Origin: Labrenzia sp. OB1
GTDB lineage: Bacteria; Pseudomonadota; Alphaproteobacteria; Rhizobiales; Stappiaceae
Reading direction: 5' to 3'
NCBI RefSeq assembly: GCF_001624695.1
Contig: NZ_JSEP01000005.1
Span: 234,001-298,000 of the forward strand
Length of the DNA: 64,000 nt
Shown here: one piece after another, positions 9,166-17,053 of the stretch
Numbering within the stretch: the stretch's first letter is position 1
Layout: every line of letters begins with the position of its first letter
The notes under the pieces: generated by a model
The model's input: the letters and a program-made list of their open reading frames with translations, nothing else
What the model was told of the DNA's origin: nothing
Database searches by the model: none
Translations under genes and position numbers: made by a program

Positions 9166-9617
9166 GCCTGACGGAAAGCATCATCGCTTATCTGGGCCCC
9201 TGGAGCTGGTTTGTTCTGGGGCTCATCCTGCTGGGGCTGGAGATCCTGGCTCCGGGCACGATCTTCCTGTGGTTCGGAGTTTCGGCGCTGGTTGTCGGTG
9301 TCGTGGCGCTGGCCTTCGGCTTCGGCTGGCAGGTCCATGTCGGGTTGTTTCTGGTGCTGTCGCTGGTGAGCCTTTTGATCGGCCGGCGTCTGATGGCCCG
9401 GCTGTCATCCGAAAAAGGCGATCCGGGACTCAATCAAAGGGGCAGCCGCTACATCGGCCGGGAATTCACGCTCACCAAGCCCTTGAATGAAGGGGCGGGA
9501 AACCTCTCCATCGACGATACGATCTGGCGGGTTACCGGTCCGGACCTTCCCGCAGGCACAAAGGTGCGTGTCGATGCGATCGATGGCGCACGGCTGGTCG
9601 TCTCTCGAGCCGAGTGA
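9162..9617 (+). CDS. NfeD-family membrane protein
   Basis: A 151-residue short NfeD protein. The first 75 residues hold two or three membrane helices ([32 protein letters not shown]), followed by a C-terminal OB-fold (about 85-150, ending DGARLVVSR). The start is GTG at 9162, overlapping the stop of the SPFH gene. Short NfeD proteins lack the ClpP-like protease domain of the long form and work with SPFH partners. It converges on the pomB-like gene with 30 bp between stops. Confidence 0.92.
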   Translation: MSLTESIIAYLGPWSWFVLGLILLGLEILAPGTIFLWFGVSALVVGVVALAFGFGWQVHVGLFLVLSLVSLLIGRRLMARLSSEKGDPGLNQRGSRYIGREFTLTKPLNEGAGNLSIDDTIWRVTGPDLPAGTKVRVDAIDGARLVVSRAE

Positions 9618-9647
9618 CGTTCAAGGCGATGGTGCCGAGCCTGTATC

Positions 9648-10502
9648 CTATGGGTTGTGACCTACCGGTAAGGGCGGCTCTTCCGATTTCAGGAGAATGC
9701 CGATCCGCCGGTTGGCTGCAAGATAGGGATCGTTTGGAAAAAGCGGTTCCGTGTCCGACTTTCCGATAACCGCGTAGAACTGATCTTCCTGAACGCCGTA
9801 TTCGGACAGGATCTGCCGCGCGATATTCGCGCGTTCGCTTGATAGATCCCAGCCCGTATAACTCGGATCGGCGGTCATCTGGCCGGACGTCGTATGGCCG
9901 GAAATTTCGATGCGGTTGGGCATCTGCGCCAGAATCGGAGCCATTTTGGCAATCAGGCGGCGGGTGGTTTCATAGGGATATTTCGACCCTTCCCGGAACA
10001 TCGAGCGCCCGTCCTGATCGACCAGCATGATGTTCAGCCCTTCATCGGATTCTTCCAGAATGATGTTGCTGGATATCTCCGTGATTTCAGGCATTTCCTG
10101 CCAGGCCTGCCGCAAGGATGCCGCCGCCGTCGCAAATTGCCGGGGTTTTTCGATCTCGGCTTCCAGCGTGTCGTGGGTATTTGCTTCCGGGCCCTGCGCC
10201 TCCCGTTTTTCGTGGCGCTCCTGGGCGAAATCGGAATCCAGTTCCTGATCGACCTGACTGACATCCTTCATGTAGTCGCGGATCGGTATGCCCTCGACTT
10301 CGATGATGCCGGTTTTACGGGCGGTATCCTTCACCCCGAAGGCCTCGCGCATGGACCCTGCGACGACCTGAAGCTTTTCCTTGTCCTGGATGGAGAAGGA
10401 AATAATCAGAACGAAGAAACACACAAGCAGCGACATCAGGTCGGCGAATGTCACCAGCCAGTCAGGCGCGCCGCCTCCACCTTGTGGTTTTTTCCTCGCC
10501 AT
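9648..10502 (-). CDS. pomB: PomB/MotB-like flagellar stator protein with OmpA domain
   Basis: The peptidoglycan-anchoring half of an ion-driven motor stator, 284 residues. The single helix near the N-terminus carries the ion-binding aspartate in TFADLMSLLVCFFVLIISFS (D21), very close to Vibrio PomB around its D24, and the next residues KLQVVAGSMREAFGVK also match PomB. A plug/linker of about 100 residues precedes the OmpA-like domain (about 160-275: IEISGHTTSG, WDLSSERANIARQIL). It lies downstream of pomA on the same strand with a 65-bp gap. No other flagellar gene is in view. Ion choice (Na+ or H+) cannot be settled from sequence alone. Confidence 0.9.
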   Translation of the reverse strand: MARKKPQGGGGAPDWLVTFADLMSLLVCFFVLIISFSIQDKEKLQVVAGSMREAFGVKDTARKTGIIEVEGIPIRDYMKDVSQVDQELDSDFAQERHEKREAQGPEANTHDTLEAEIEKPRQFATAAASLRQAWQEMPEITEISSNIILEESDEGLNIMLVDQDGRSMFREGSKYPYETTRRLIAKMAPILAQMPNRIEISGHTTSGQMTADPSYTGWDLSSERANIARQILSEYGVQEDQFYAVIGKSDTEPLFPNDPYLAANRRIGILLKSEEPPLPVGHNP

Positions 10503-10567
10503 TGCCTAGAGTCCTTGCTGTTTCATGCCAGCGGTTTTGAATAAATCTCTGTCAATTGCAGTCGGCA

Positions 10568-11335
10568 TCAAGCCGCTTCCGCCAGTTCCGCGCGGATTTT
10601 TTCCGGAAGATAGGCCACGAGCATTTCCTTGATGAGCGCCGGGCTCTTGGATTCGCGGATCTGGCATACGCCGTCGATGATCAGGGTCTGATTGAGTTCA
10701 TCGACATCGAACTTCGCATCCAGCTTGTCCACCAGCGGCAGACAGATGATGTTCGAAATGAGCGCTCCATAGAGCGTGGTCAGAAGCGCGATGGCCATGG
10801 ACGGGCCGATGGCGGCCGGGTCGTCCATATTCGCAAGCATCTGCACAAGACCGACCAGCGTGCCGATCATGCCGAATGCCGGTGCGGAATCTCCCAGCGC
10901 CTTGAAGACGCGCTTGCCTTCGGCGAGCCGCGAGAGCTGAAGGTCGCGCTCGCGCTCCATGGACTCCTTGATGAACTCAAGTTCGTAACCGTCGGCGATG
11001 TACTGAACGCCCTTTGCCAGGACCGGATCGGATACATCGACATTTTCCAGCCCCAGAGGGCCGGACTTGCGAACGATCTCGCCAAGATTGGTGATTTCCG
11101 AAATCAGGTCGCGAGGTTTTGCTCCGGCGCCGGCGAGGGCAACCTTGAAACCGGTCACGAAAGCGGTGGCTATGTCCGAGAGCTGAAACCTGATGAGCGT
11201 TGCCGCGAGGCCGCCGCCAATCACGATCAATATCGAAGGAACATCGACGAATTGCCCGAAACTGCCGCCAATGAAAATTGCGGTAATGACGATGCCGAAG
11301 GCACCAACAATTCCAATTAGGGTCGCCAGATCCAT
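10568..11335 (-). CDS. pomA: PomA/MotA-like flagellar stator protein
   Basis: The channel-forming stator subunit, 255 residues from the ATG at 11335 (MDLATLIG, the same start as Vibrio PomA). A GTG three codons upstream is possible. Four membrane helices are visible; the third and fourth carry APAFGMIGTLVGLVQMLANM and AIGPSMAIALLTTLYGALIS, both nearly identical to PomA. The cytoplasmic loop between helices 2 and 3 has the charged residues expected to touch FliG (RERDLQLSRL). It precedes pomB, and together they would form an A5B2 motor unit. Homologous to MotA/TolQ/ExbB, but the match to PomA is closest. Confidence 0.9.
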   Translation of the reverse strand: MDLATLIGIVGAFGIVITAIFIGGSFGQFVDVPSILIVIGGGLAATLIRFQLSDIATAFVTGFKVALAGAGAKPRDLISEITNLGEIVRKSGPLGLENVDVSDPVLAKGVQYIADGYELEFIKESMERERDLQLSRLAEGKRVFKALGDSAPAFGMIGTLVGLVQMLANMDDPAAIGPSMAIALLTTLYGALISNIICLPLVDKLDAKFDVDELNQTLIIDGVCQIRESKSPALIKEMLVAYLPEKIRAELAEAA

Positions 11336-11506
11336 TCTGTACACACACCAAGGTCTGTGGCTCTAAGGCCTTTGAAACTTGGACGCAGTGTAAGAGGCCT
11401 ATGGCTAATCAAATCCTAATGCGGCACGCATTCTGACGCCGGAAAGTAACTTTTTCCGGACGTGATGGCATTTTTACGGAGAAAATACCGCCGTCGGGGA
11501 GAGAGA

Positions 11507-12514
11507 TCAGGCGGCCCCGATCCGCAGCAGGTCGTGCAAATGGACAATGCCGACCGGACGACCGTCCGAAACGACGAACACAGACGTGATCGCCAGACTG
11601 TTCACCAGTTCCAGGATGGTGGCGGACAGCGTGGTTGGCGACACGGATTTCGGAGCCTGGGTCATGATTTCACCGGCAGTCTTTTCCAGAAGATTGGAAG
11701 AGACGTGGCGGCGCAAGTCACCGTCGGTGATGACGCCGATGAGCTGTTTCAATTCGTCCGTGACACCCAGGACACCAAATCCCTTCTGGGTCATGAGAAC
11801 GATGCCTTCGCTCATCGGGGCGGAGGCGGACACCAGGGGCATCCGGTCGCCGGAATGCATGATGTCCTTGGCGGTTTTCAGGCTCGCACCGAGCTTGCCG
11901 CCCGGATGGAAGACGCGGAAATCCTGTGCCGTGAAGCCGCGGCCTTCCAGAAGCGCCACCGCGAGCGCATCGCCGATCGCGAGCTGTATGAGCGCCGATG
12001 TCGTCGGGGCAAGCCCGTGCGGGCAGGCTTCGGCCACGCTCGGCAGTTTCAGGACCAGATCGGCCGAACGGCCCAGGGTGCTGTCCTGGCGCGACGTGAT
12101 GGCGACCAGCGGAACCTTGAAGCGCCTCGTATAGCTGACGATGCTTGCAAGCTCCTGGGTTTCCCCGGACCAGGAAAGCGCAAGGACGACGTCACTTTCC
12201 GTGATCATGCCCAGATCGCCGTGGCTCGCCTCGCTTGCATGCACAAAAAAAGCGGGCGTCCCGGTGGACGCCAGGCTGGCGGCAAGCTTGACGCCGATAT
12301 GTCCGCTCTTGCCCACGCCTGTCAGAATGACGCGGCCCTTGCTGTTGCGAATGAGATCGAATGTCTGCTGAAACGGCCCGGCAAGACCGTTTTTCAATGC
12401 GGCACGCACCGCACTCAACCCGGCGATTTCCGTTTCCAGCGTGCGCTCGGCGGAAACCAGGCAGAGCGATGTCATGTCCACGTCATCGATAGGGTCGAGC
12501 AAAGGATTTGTCAT
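11507..12514 (-). CDS. kdsD: Arabinose-5-phosphate isomerase (KpsF/GutQ family)
   Basis: Converts ribulose-5-phosphate to arabinose-5-phosphate, the first step toward Kdo for lipopolysaccharide or capsule. The 335 residues hold an N-terminal SIS domain (about 40-175: ILTGVGKSGHIGVKLAASLA, HGDLGMITESDVVLALSWSG) and two CBS repeats (about 205-330, ending VGIVHLHDLLRIG). Length and domain order are typical. It faces away from the beta-barrel gene across a 192-bp divergent gap and sits 171 bp upstream of pomA on the same strand. No other Kdo gene is in the window. Confidence 0.93.
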   Translation of the reverse strand: MTNPLLDPIDDVDMTSLCLVSAERTLETEIAGLSAVRAALKNGLAGPFQQTFDLIRNSKGRVILTGVGKSGHIGVKLAASLASTGTPAFFVHASEASHGDLGMITESDVVLALSWSGETQELASIVSYTRRFKVPLVAITSRQDSTLGRSADLVLKLPSVAEACPHGLAPTTSALIQLAIGDALAVALLEGRGFTAQDFRVFHPGGKLGASLKTAKDIMHSGDRMPLVSASAPMSEGIVLMTQKGFGVLGVTDELKQLIGVITDGDLRRHVSSNLLEKTAGEIMTQAPKSVSPTTLSATILELVNSLAITSVFVVSDGRPVGIVHLHDLLRIGAA

Positions 12515-12642
12515 AATATGCGATCTTTTTATTCCTGTTACCTTAGCTCTAGGCTACTCCCTGCTCGGGATCAAGAAGCTGTCAGTTTCTAAATGGATTT
12601 AAACGATATAGTTCTTTCCGCATCCACATTGCGAAAAAGAAA

Positions 12643-12661
12643 CGAAGGATTAACCATCCTT
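12643..12661 (+). promoter_or_regulatory. Leader hairpin before the beta-barrel gene
   Basis: A perfect 7-bp inverted repeat GAAGGAT-TAACC-ATCCTTC lies 46 bp before the ATG at 12707 in the divergent region between kdsD and the barrel gene. It could be a 5' leader hairpin or an operator. Evidence is symmetry only. Confidence 0.35.
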
Positions 12662-12706
12662 CTTCAGTTTGAACCTGATCCTGAAACCCACCGGTTCTGA
12701 CTGTTC

Positions 12707-14173
12707 ATGCGCGTTATCCTGCTCCTTATACTCTGTTCAGCCTTCCTGCAGGCCATGCCGGCGGCTGCTCAGACGGCCGTGTCGGACCTGAGGGGCGCGG
12801 GCGATCCGGAAGATCCGCTGGCCGCGGACGATGCAGAAGCTGCGGTGGCGCAGAGCCAGACGCGTAATCCCACGCAAGCCGATATCTATCCGCTTAGGAG
12901 AACGATCAACAGCGCCGAGGCGGAAACAGGTTCGAGTGGACTTGGAACAAACGGACGGGTTCAATCCGTCAGGCCCTTTTCCGATCGCCTTGCCGCGGTC
13001 GACCGGGCCGTTCCCCTTTCGGAAACTCTGGTCGATGCGACTGTCTTCGACGGCGATACGTCCTTCGACGCGGCGGATGGTATACGTCTGGGCTCGTTCA
13101 CCCTGACGCCGCAGCTGACGGTGTCCTCGGGCTGGACGGACAATACCTCCGGGTCGGCGAACGGAACGTCCGGCGGGTTGTACAATCTGTCACCGGATGT
13201 TTCGTTGACGTCCGGCTGGTCCCGGCATCAGCTCGACATGTCCTTTCGCGGTTCCTTCACTGGTTACCCGGAGTCGCCTGACGACAATGACACCTCTGTC
13301 GCGGCAGTGGCCAATCTGCGCCTCGATGTCAGCGAAGCGACGCAAATGAACGGCGGGCTGGGTTATACCTATTCCAGGGAAGAGGACAGCAGCGCGGAAT
13401 CTTCCTCCGGCACGGATCATGTCCAGACGATCTCGGCCAGCCTTGGCGCCACGAGAGCCATCGGCCTGGTCGCGGCAACCGCCTCTTTCGACGCTGATCG
13501 CAATACCTACACAACCGATGGCGGCAGCTCGGAAAGCGGACGCGACAACACGCTCTATTCGGCAAATCTGCGGCTGGACGGCAATACCGGGAGTGTTCTG
13601 TCGCCCTTCGTCGAAGGCTCGCTGCTTTTGCGGCGCTACGACCAGAGCTGCAGCGACAGCCTGTGCGAGAAGCGCGACGCCAACGGCTATCAGTTGCGAG
13701 GCGGCCTGACCGTGGCCTCAGGCCCGAAAATCACCGGCGAACTGGGAGCCGGCTGGCGGATCGAGGACATAGAGGACAGCAGGCTGGATAACCTGTCCGG
13801 CCTCGTGGTGGACGCCTCGTTGGTCTGGTCGCCGAGCCGCCTGACGACCGTCACGGCGGGTGCGGGAACCAGCTTCGAGGCAACCGATATCGACGGGTCG
13901 AGCGGCTCGATTATCTATTCCGGCGATGTCCGCCTCGCCCATGCCTTCAGCGATCGTTTCGTCGCGGAGACCGGCTTCGGTTACAGCTACCGAACCTATG
14001 AGGGCGTTTCGATCGAGGAAAACACCCTGAGCGGCTTCGGCGGACTGACGTTCGCCCTGACCCGCAACGTGGCGTTGACCGCCAATTACACCCACAGCCG
14101 ATTTGACAGTTCCCAGTCGGACAGCGACTATTCGGAAAATGCGGTTGAAGCCGGCTTGAGATTCCGGCATTAA
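12707..14173 (+). CDS. Outer-membrane beta-barrel protein (putative porin, BBP2-like)
   Basis: A 488-residue exported protein with a signal peptide ending AAAQ near residue 22, then about 130 low-complexity acidic residues, then repeated amphipathic strands (about 150-488) such as FTLTPQLTVSSGWTDN, ASLGATRAIGLVAATASF and the final NAVEAGLRFRH ending in a basic-aromatic pair. Alternating hydrophobic strands ending in an aromatic-rich segment fit an outer-membrane barrel, probably of the putative beta-barrel porin 2 family associated with polysaccharide loci. The function is unknown. The transglycosylase gene follows 76 bp downstream. Confidence 0.8.
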   Translation: MRVILLLILCSAFLQAMPAAAQTAVSDLRGAGDPEDPLAADDAEAAVAQSQTRNPTQADIYPLRRTINSAEAETGSSGLGTNGRVQSVRPFSDRLAAVDRAVPLSETLVDATVFDGDTSFDAADGIRLGSFTLTPQLTVSSGWTDNTSGSANGTSGGLYNLSPDVSLTSGWSRHQLDMSFRGSFTGYPESPDDNDTSVAAVANLRLDVSEATQMNGGLGYTYSREEDSSAESSSGTDHVQTISASLGATRAIGLVAATASFDADRNTYTTDGGSSESGRDNTLYSANLRLDGNTGSVLSPFVEGSLLLRRYDQSCSDSLCEKRDANGYQLRGGLTVASGPKITGELGAGWRIEDIEDSRLDNLSGLVVDASLVWSPSRLTTVTAGAGTSFEATDIDGSSGSIIYSGDVRLAHAFSDRFVAETGFGYSYRTYEGVSIEENTLSGFGGLTFALTRNVALTANYTHSRFDSSQSDSDYSENAVEAGLRFRH

Positions 14174-14249
14174 CTCTACGGTAACCTAAACAAGACCAAT
14201 TATGGTGCGGGGGCAGAAGCGAATACGGAACGGGCTGAAGGAGGCCCTT

Positions 14250-15521
14250 ATGCGGACACCTATGCGTCATTTAGCAAACGTAAATTTCTCTGCGCCCTTG
14301 GATGCTCTTCTGAAAACGGTCTTGCCGCGTTCTCTTTGCATGGCAGCCCTTGCAGCCGGTCTGATCGTCTGGGCTCTGCCGGCGCAGGCCGACGCGGGCT
14401 TCAAGCGGTTCGTTTCCGGGTTCTGGCCGACGGCGAAGGCGGCCGGAATTTCCTCCCAGACTTATAACGCCGTCTTCTCAGGCATGCAGCCGGACGACGA
14501 CACGCTGCGTCTGATGAGCAAGCAATCGGAATTCGTCAAACCGATCTGGGACTATCTCGACAGCGCGGTGTCGCAAGACCGGGTCGAGAAGGGCCGCAAG
14601 CTGCTGAACGAGTACGGGCCTGTCCTGAAGCAGATCGAGGCCCGTTACGGGGTCGACCGCGAGGCGGTGCTGGCGATCTGGGGCATGGAAACCAATTACG
14701 GCGGCTTCATGGGCCGGCACAATGTGGTGCAGGCGCTGGCGACGCTGGCTTATGCCGCGCCGCGCCGCAAGAGCTTCTGGAAAAAGGAGCTGGTCACCGC
14801 CCTTGGCATCGTTCAGGCCGGGCATGTCCGCTTTAAGGATATGGAGGGCTCATGGGCCGGAGCCATGGGACATACGCAATTCATGCCTTCCAGCTGGAAG
14901 GCCTATGCGGCCGATTATGACGGCGACGGCCGCCGGGATATCTGGACCTCCATTCCCGACGCGCTGGCCTCCACGGCGGCCTATCTGCGCAAGCACGGCT
15001 GGCAGACAGGCAAAACCTGGGGCTACGAAGTCAAGTTGCCGGCCGGTTTCGACTATCACAAGGCCGACGGCGACAAGACGCTGACGCTGGCCGAATGGAG
15101 CCGCTACGGCATCAGCCGTTCGAACGGCAAGAATTTTCCGCGGCCTTCGGACAACGCCATTCTGGTGCTGCCCGCCGGAGCCAACGGACCTGCGTTTCTG
15201 ATGCTGCGTAATTTCTATGTGATCAAGCGTTACAACAACGCGACAGCCTACGCTCTTGGGGTCGGCCTTCTGGCGGATCGGATCATCGGTGGCGGCACGC
15301 TGGAAGGCGACTGGTCCCGGGAACATATGCCGCTCAACCGGTCCGAGACGGCGGAACTCCAGGCGCTGCTCAACCGCCGCGGATTTTCCGTCGGGACCGC
15401 CGACGGCAAGATCGGACCGGCGACCCGGCGGGGCATCCGCGCCTATCAGAGCTCCAGAGGACTGGTTCCGGACGGTTATGCCTCGGTGGTTCTGCTGGCG
15501 CATCTGAAGATGGACGGGTAA
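14250..15521 (+). CDS. Lytic murein transglycosylase (MltB-type) with peptidoglycan-binding domain
   Basis: Cleaves the glycan strand of peptidoglycan in the periplasm. I chose the ATG at 14250, five bases after GAAGGAGG, giving 423 residues; an in-frame ATG at 14202 lacks a site. A signal anchor spans roughly residues 30-48. The SLT domain contains the catalytic glutamate in AIWGMETNYGG and the family block AGAMGHTQFMPSSWKAYAAD. A PG_binding_1 domain ends the protein (ELQALLNRRGFSVGTADGKI, about 360-423). It may form an envelope operon with the DUF459 gene 36 bp downstream. Confidence 0.92.
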   Translation: MRTPMRHLANVNFSAPLDALLKTVLPRSLCMAALAAGLIVWALPAQADAGFKRFVSGFWPTAKAAGISSQTYNAVFSGMQPDDDTLRLMSKQSEFVKPIWDYLDSAVSQDRVEKGRKLLNEYGPVLKQIEARYGVDREAVLAIWGMETNYGGFMGRHNVVQALATLAYAAPRRKSFWKKELVTALGIVQAGHVRFKDMEGSWAGAMGHTQFMPSSWKAYAADYDGDGRRDIWTSIPDALASTAAYLRKHGWQTGKTWGYEVKLPAGFDYHKADGDKTLTLAEWSRYGISRSNGKNFPRPSDNAILVLPAGANGPAFLMLRNFYVIKRYNNATAYALGVGLLADRIIGGGTLEGDWSREHMPLNRSETAELQALLNRRGFSVGTADGKIGPATRRGIRAYQSSRGLVPDGYASVVLLAHLKMDG

Positions 15522-15557
15522 AGTCAACCCGAGACCCATTTCCATCTGGAGCCCGGT

Positions 15558-16742
15558 GTGACCATCCGAACCTGGAAAAACAGAGGCAGCCAGGCAACAA
15601 GGTTGATTGCAGGGCTGGCTGTTGCTTTTTCACTCGTTGTCTTCAGCGGCGAGCTTCCTGCTGCTCTGGCGCAGGATGCGCCGGGCAGGGAAATTATTGT
15701 CGCGCAGAACGGGGTGTTCGGCGGGTTCAATCCCTTCGCGCCTCTGCAGCGGCTCTTCGGCGGCGGTCGGGAGCGCAAACCCGCACAGAAGCAGCCTTCC
15801 AGCACGCGCAAACGGCAGGTGGCCCGCCCTGCCGGAACGCCGCCCAAATTCGAAGTCATGCCGAAGGATCCGGATGCGGGGCTGATCCTGGTGGTCGGCG
15901 ACCGTATGGCGCGCGGGGTTGCCGACGGTCTCAGGTACACGCTGGCGGACAAACCGCAGATCCGCATTGAAGCGGTTACGGAAGACAAGGCCGGTTTTGC
16001 CGGGGATACCGCGCCCGACTGGGCGTCCCAGGTGCTGTCCAGGATACGCGGAGCGGACGTGAAGGCCGTGGTCGTGATGATCGGCCAGCAGGATATAGGC
16101 AAATCCTTTCCCGGCGAGCCGCCGGTGGAATTCATGACCGCCGAGTGGCTGGACATCTACCGCAAAAAGATCGACGCGCTAATCCGTGTGGTCCGACAGG
16201 AGAGAAAGCCGATTGTCTGGGCCGGTTTGCCGCCCACCAACCAGGAACTCCTCAACGGCGATTTCACCCAGCTCAATTCGATTTTCCAGAGCGCGGCGGA
16301 AGACCGGCGTGTCCGCTATGTCGACATCTGGGACATTTTTCTGGCCGATGACGGTAGCTATTCCTCCTATGGACCGGATGTCGACGGCAAGAACGCCAAA
16401 CTGCGGGCGAATAACAGGATCGATTTCACCTGGGCCGGGTACCGAAAGGTGGCGTTTTTCGTCGAACGGGAGTTGTCGCGCCTTCTGGGCGGCTACGGCG
16501 GCCTGGCCTTTGAAGGGGTCGAGGACGATCCGAACTTCATCGTTCTGACCGGCCGCACGACCTCGCCCGAAACCCTGCTCCTCGGCGGCGAAGAAGACGC
16601 GCAAATGGATCGAGACAGCGCGGCCTACGGCCTCTTCGTCATCGGCAAACCGCTCCCCCCGGTCCCCGGCCGCGTCGACGATCCGCGCATGCCGGTGGAG
16701 GGAGCTTCGGCGCTCGGGGACGCTGTGCCGAGCGGGTCGTAG
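15558..16742 (+). CDS. DUF459 SGNH-fold protein with apparently inactive triad
   Basis: A 394-residue exported protein starting at GTG 15558. A signal peptide ends ALAQ near residue 39, followed by a basic, Gln/Pro-rich linker. The SGNH-like domain spans about 110-320. Block I reads LILVVGDRMARG, with Arg where the nucleophilic Ser of GDS(L) is expected, and the last block reads RIDFTWAGYRK, lacking the catalytic His before the Trp/Gly. The Asn block may be VVVMIGQQDIG. It therefore looks like a binding or structural SGNH relative, plausibly acting on cell-wall glycans beside the transglycosylase. The C-terminal 60 residues are disordered. Confidence 0.82.
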   Translation: MTIRTWKNRGSQATRLIAGLAVAFSLVVFSGELPAALAQDAPGREIIVAQNGVFGGFNPFAPLQRLFGGGRERKPAQKQPSSTRKRQVARPAGTPPKFEVMPKDPDAGLILVVGDRMARGVADGLRYTLADKPQIRIEAVTEDKAGFAGDTAPDWASQVLSRIRGADVKAVVVMIGQQDIGKSFPGEPPVEFMTAEWLDIYRKKIDALIRVVRQERKPIVWAGLPPTNQELLNGDFTQLNSIFQSAAEDRRVRYVDIWDIFLADDGSYSSYGPDVDGKNAKLRANNRIDFTWAGYRKVAFFVERELSRLLGGYGGLAFEGVEDDPNFIVLTGRTTSPETLLLGGEEDAQMDRDSAAYGLFVIGKPLPPVPGRVDDPRMPVEGASALGDAVPSGS

Positions 16743-17053
16743 AAGCGTGACCTTCGACCGTCACTCCATCCGACATGCCCAACACTCCACGCCGTCCCGG
16801 ACTTGATCCGGGACCAAATCAGCCTGCTGAGGGCCGATTTTAACAAGAGATCCGGCTTGAAGGGCTTTCGGTAAAAAGGGCCGGGGCCGCTGCTTGCGAA
16901 CAGCGAGACTGCGTCCTCAAGTCAGCCGTTCGGGGCTCCGCGATGTGATCGCGGTCAGTCCGGTTTTTGGCTATGTCCGACCACCTTTGTGCGGGCATGG
17001 CGCTGATCCGGTCAACGCGCTATCCTGACCGCGGGCAACCGTGGGAGGACGGG
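16743..17053. other. Intergenic region between DUF459 and the AcoR-like regulator
   Basis: 311 bp without a convincing gene. It carries the palindromic repeat at 16794-16814 near its left end and an ATG at 16967 in frame with the regulator. I did not use that ATG because a better ribosome-binding site precedes 17054. No clear promoter was found. Confidence 0.6.
16794..16814. repeat. Palindromic intergenic repeat of the alphaproteobacterial type
   Basis: GTCCCGGA-CTTGA-TCCGGGAC, a perfect 8-bp inverted repeat with a 5-nt loop, lies in a non-coding gap. I recognise this core as that of a palindromic repeat scattered between genes in many rhizobia and relatives. Only one copy is in this window. 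It may also act as a transcript end for the DUF459 gene. Confidence 0.6.

Noticed and set aside
16967..17053. Upstream ATG for the AcoR-like regulator
   Set aside because: No ribosome-binding site, and the family-like sequence starts at the ATG at 17054 after GGGAGGA.
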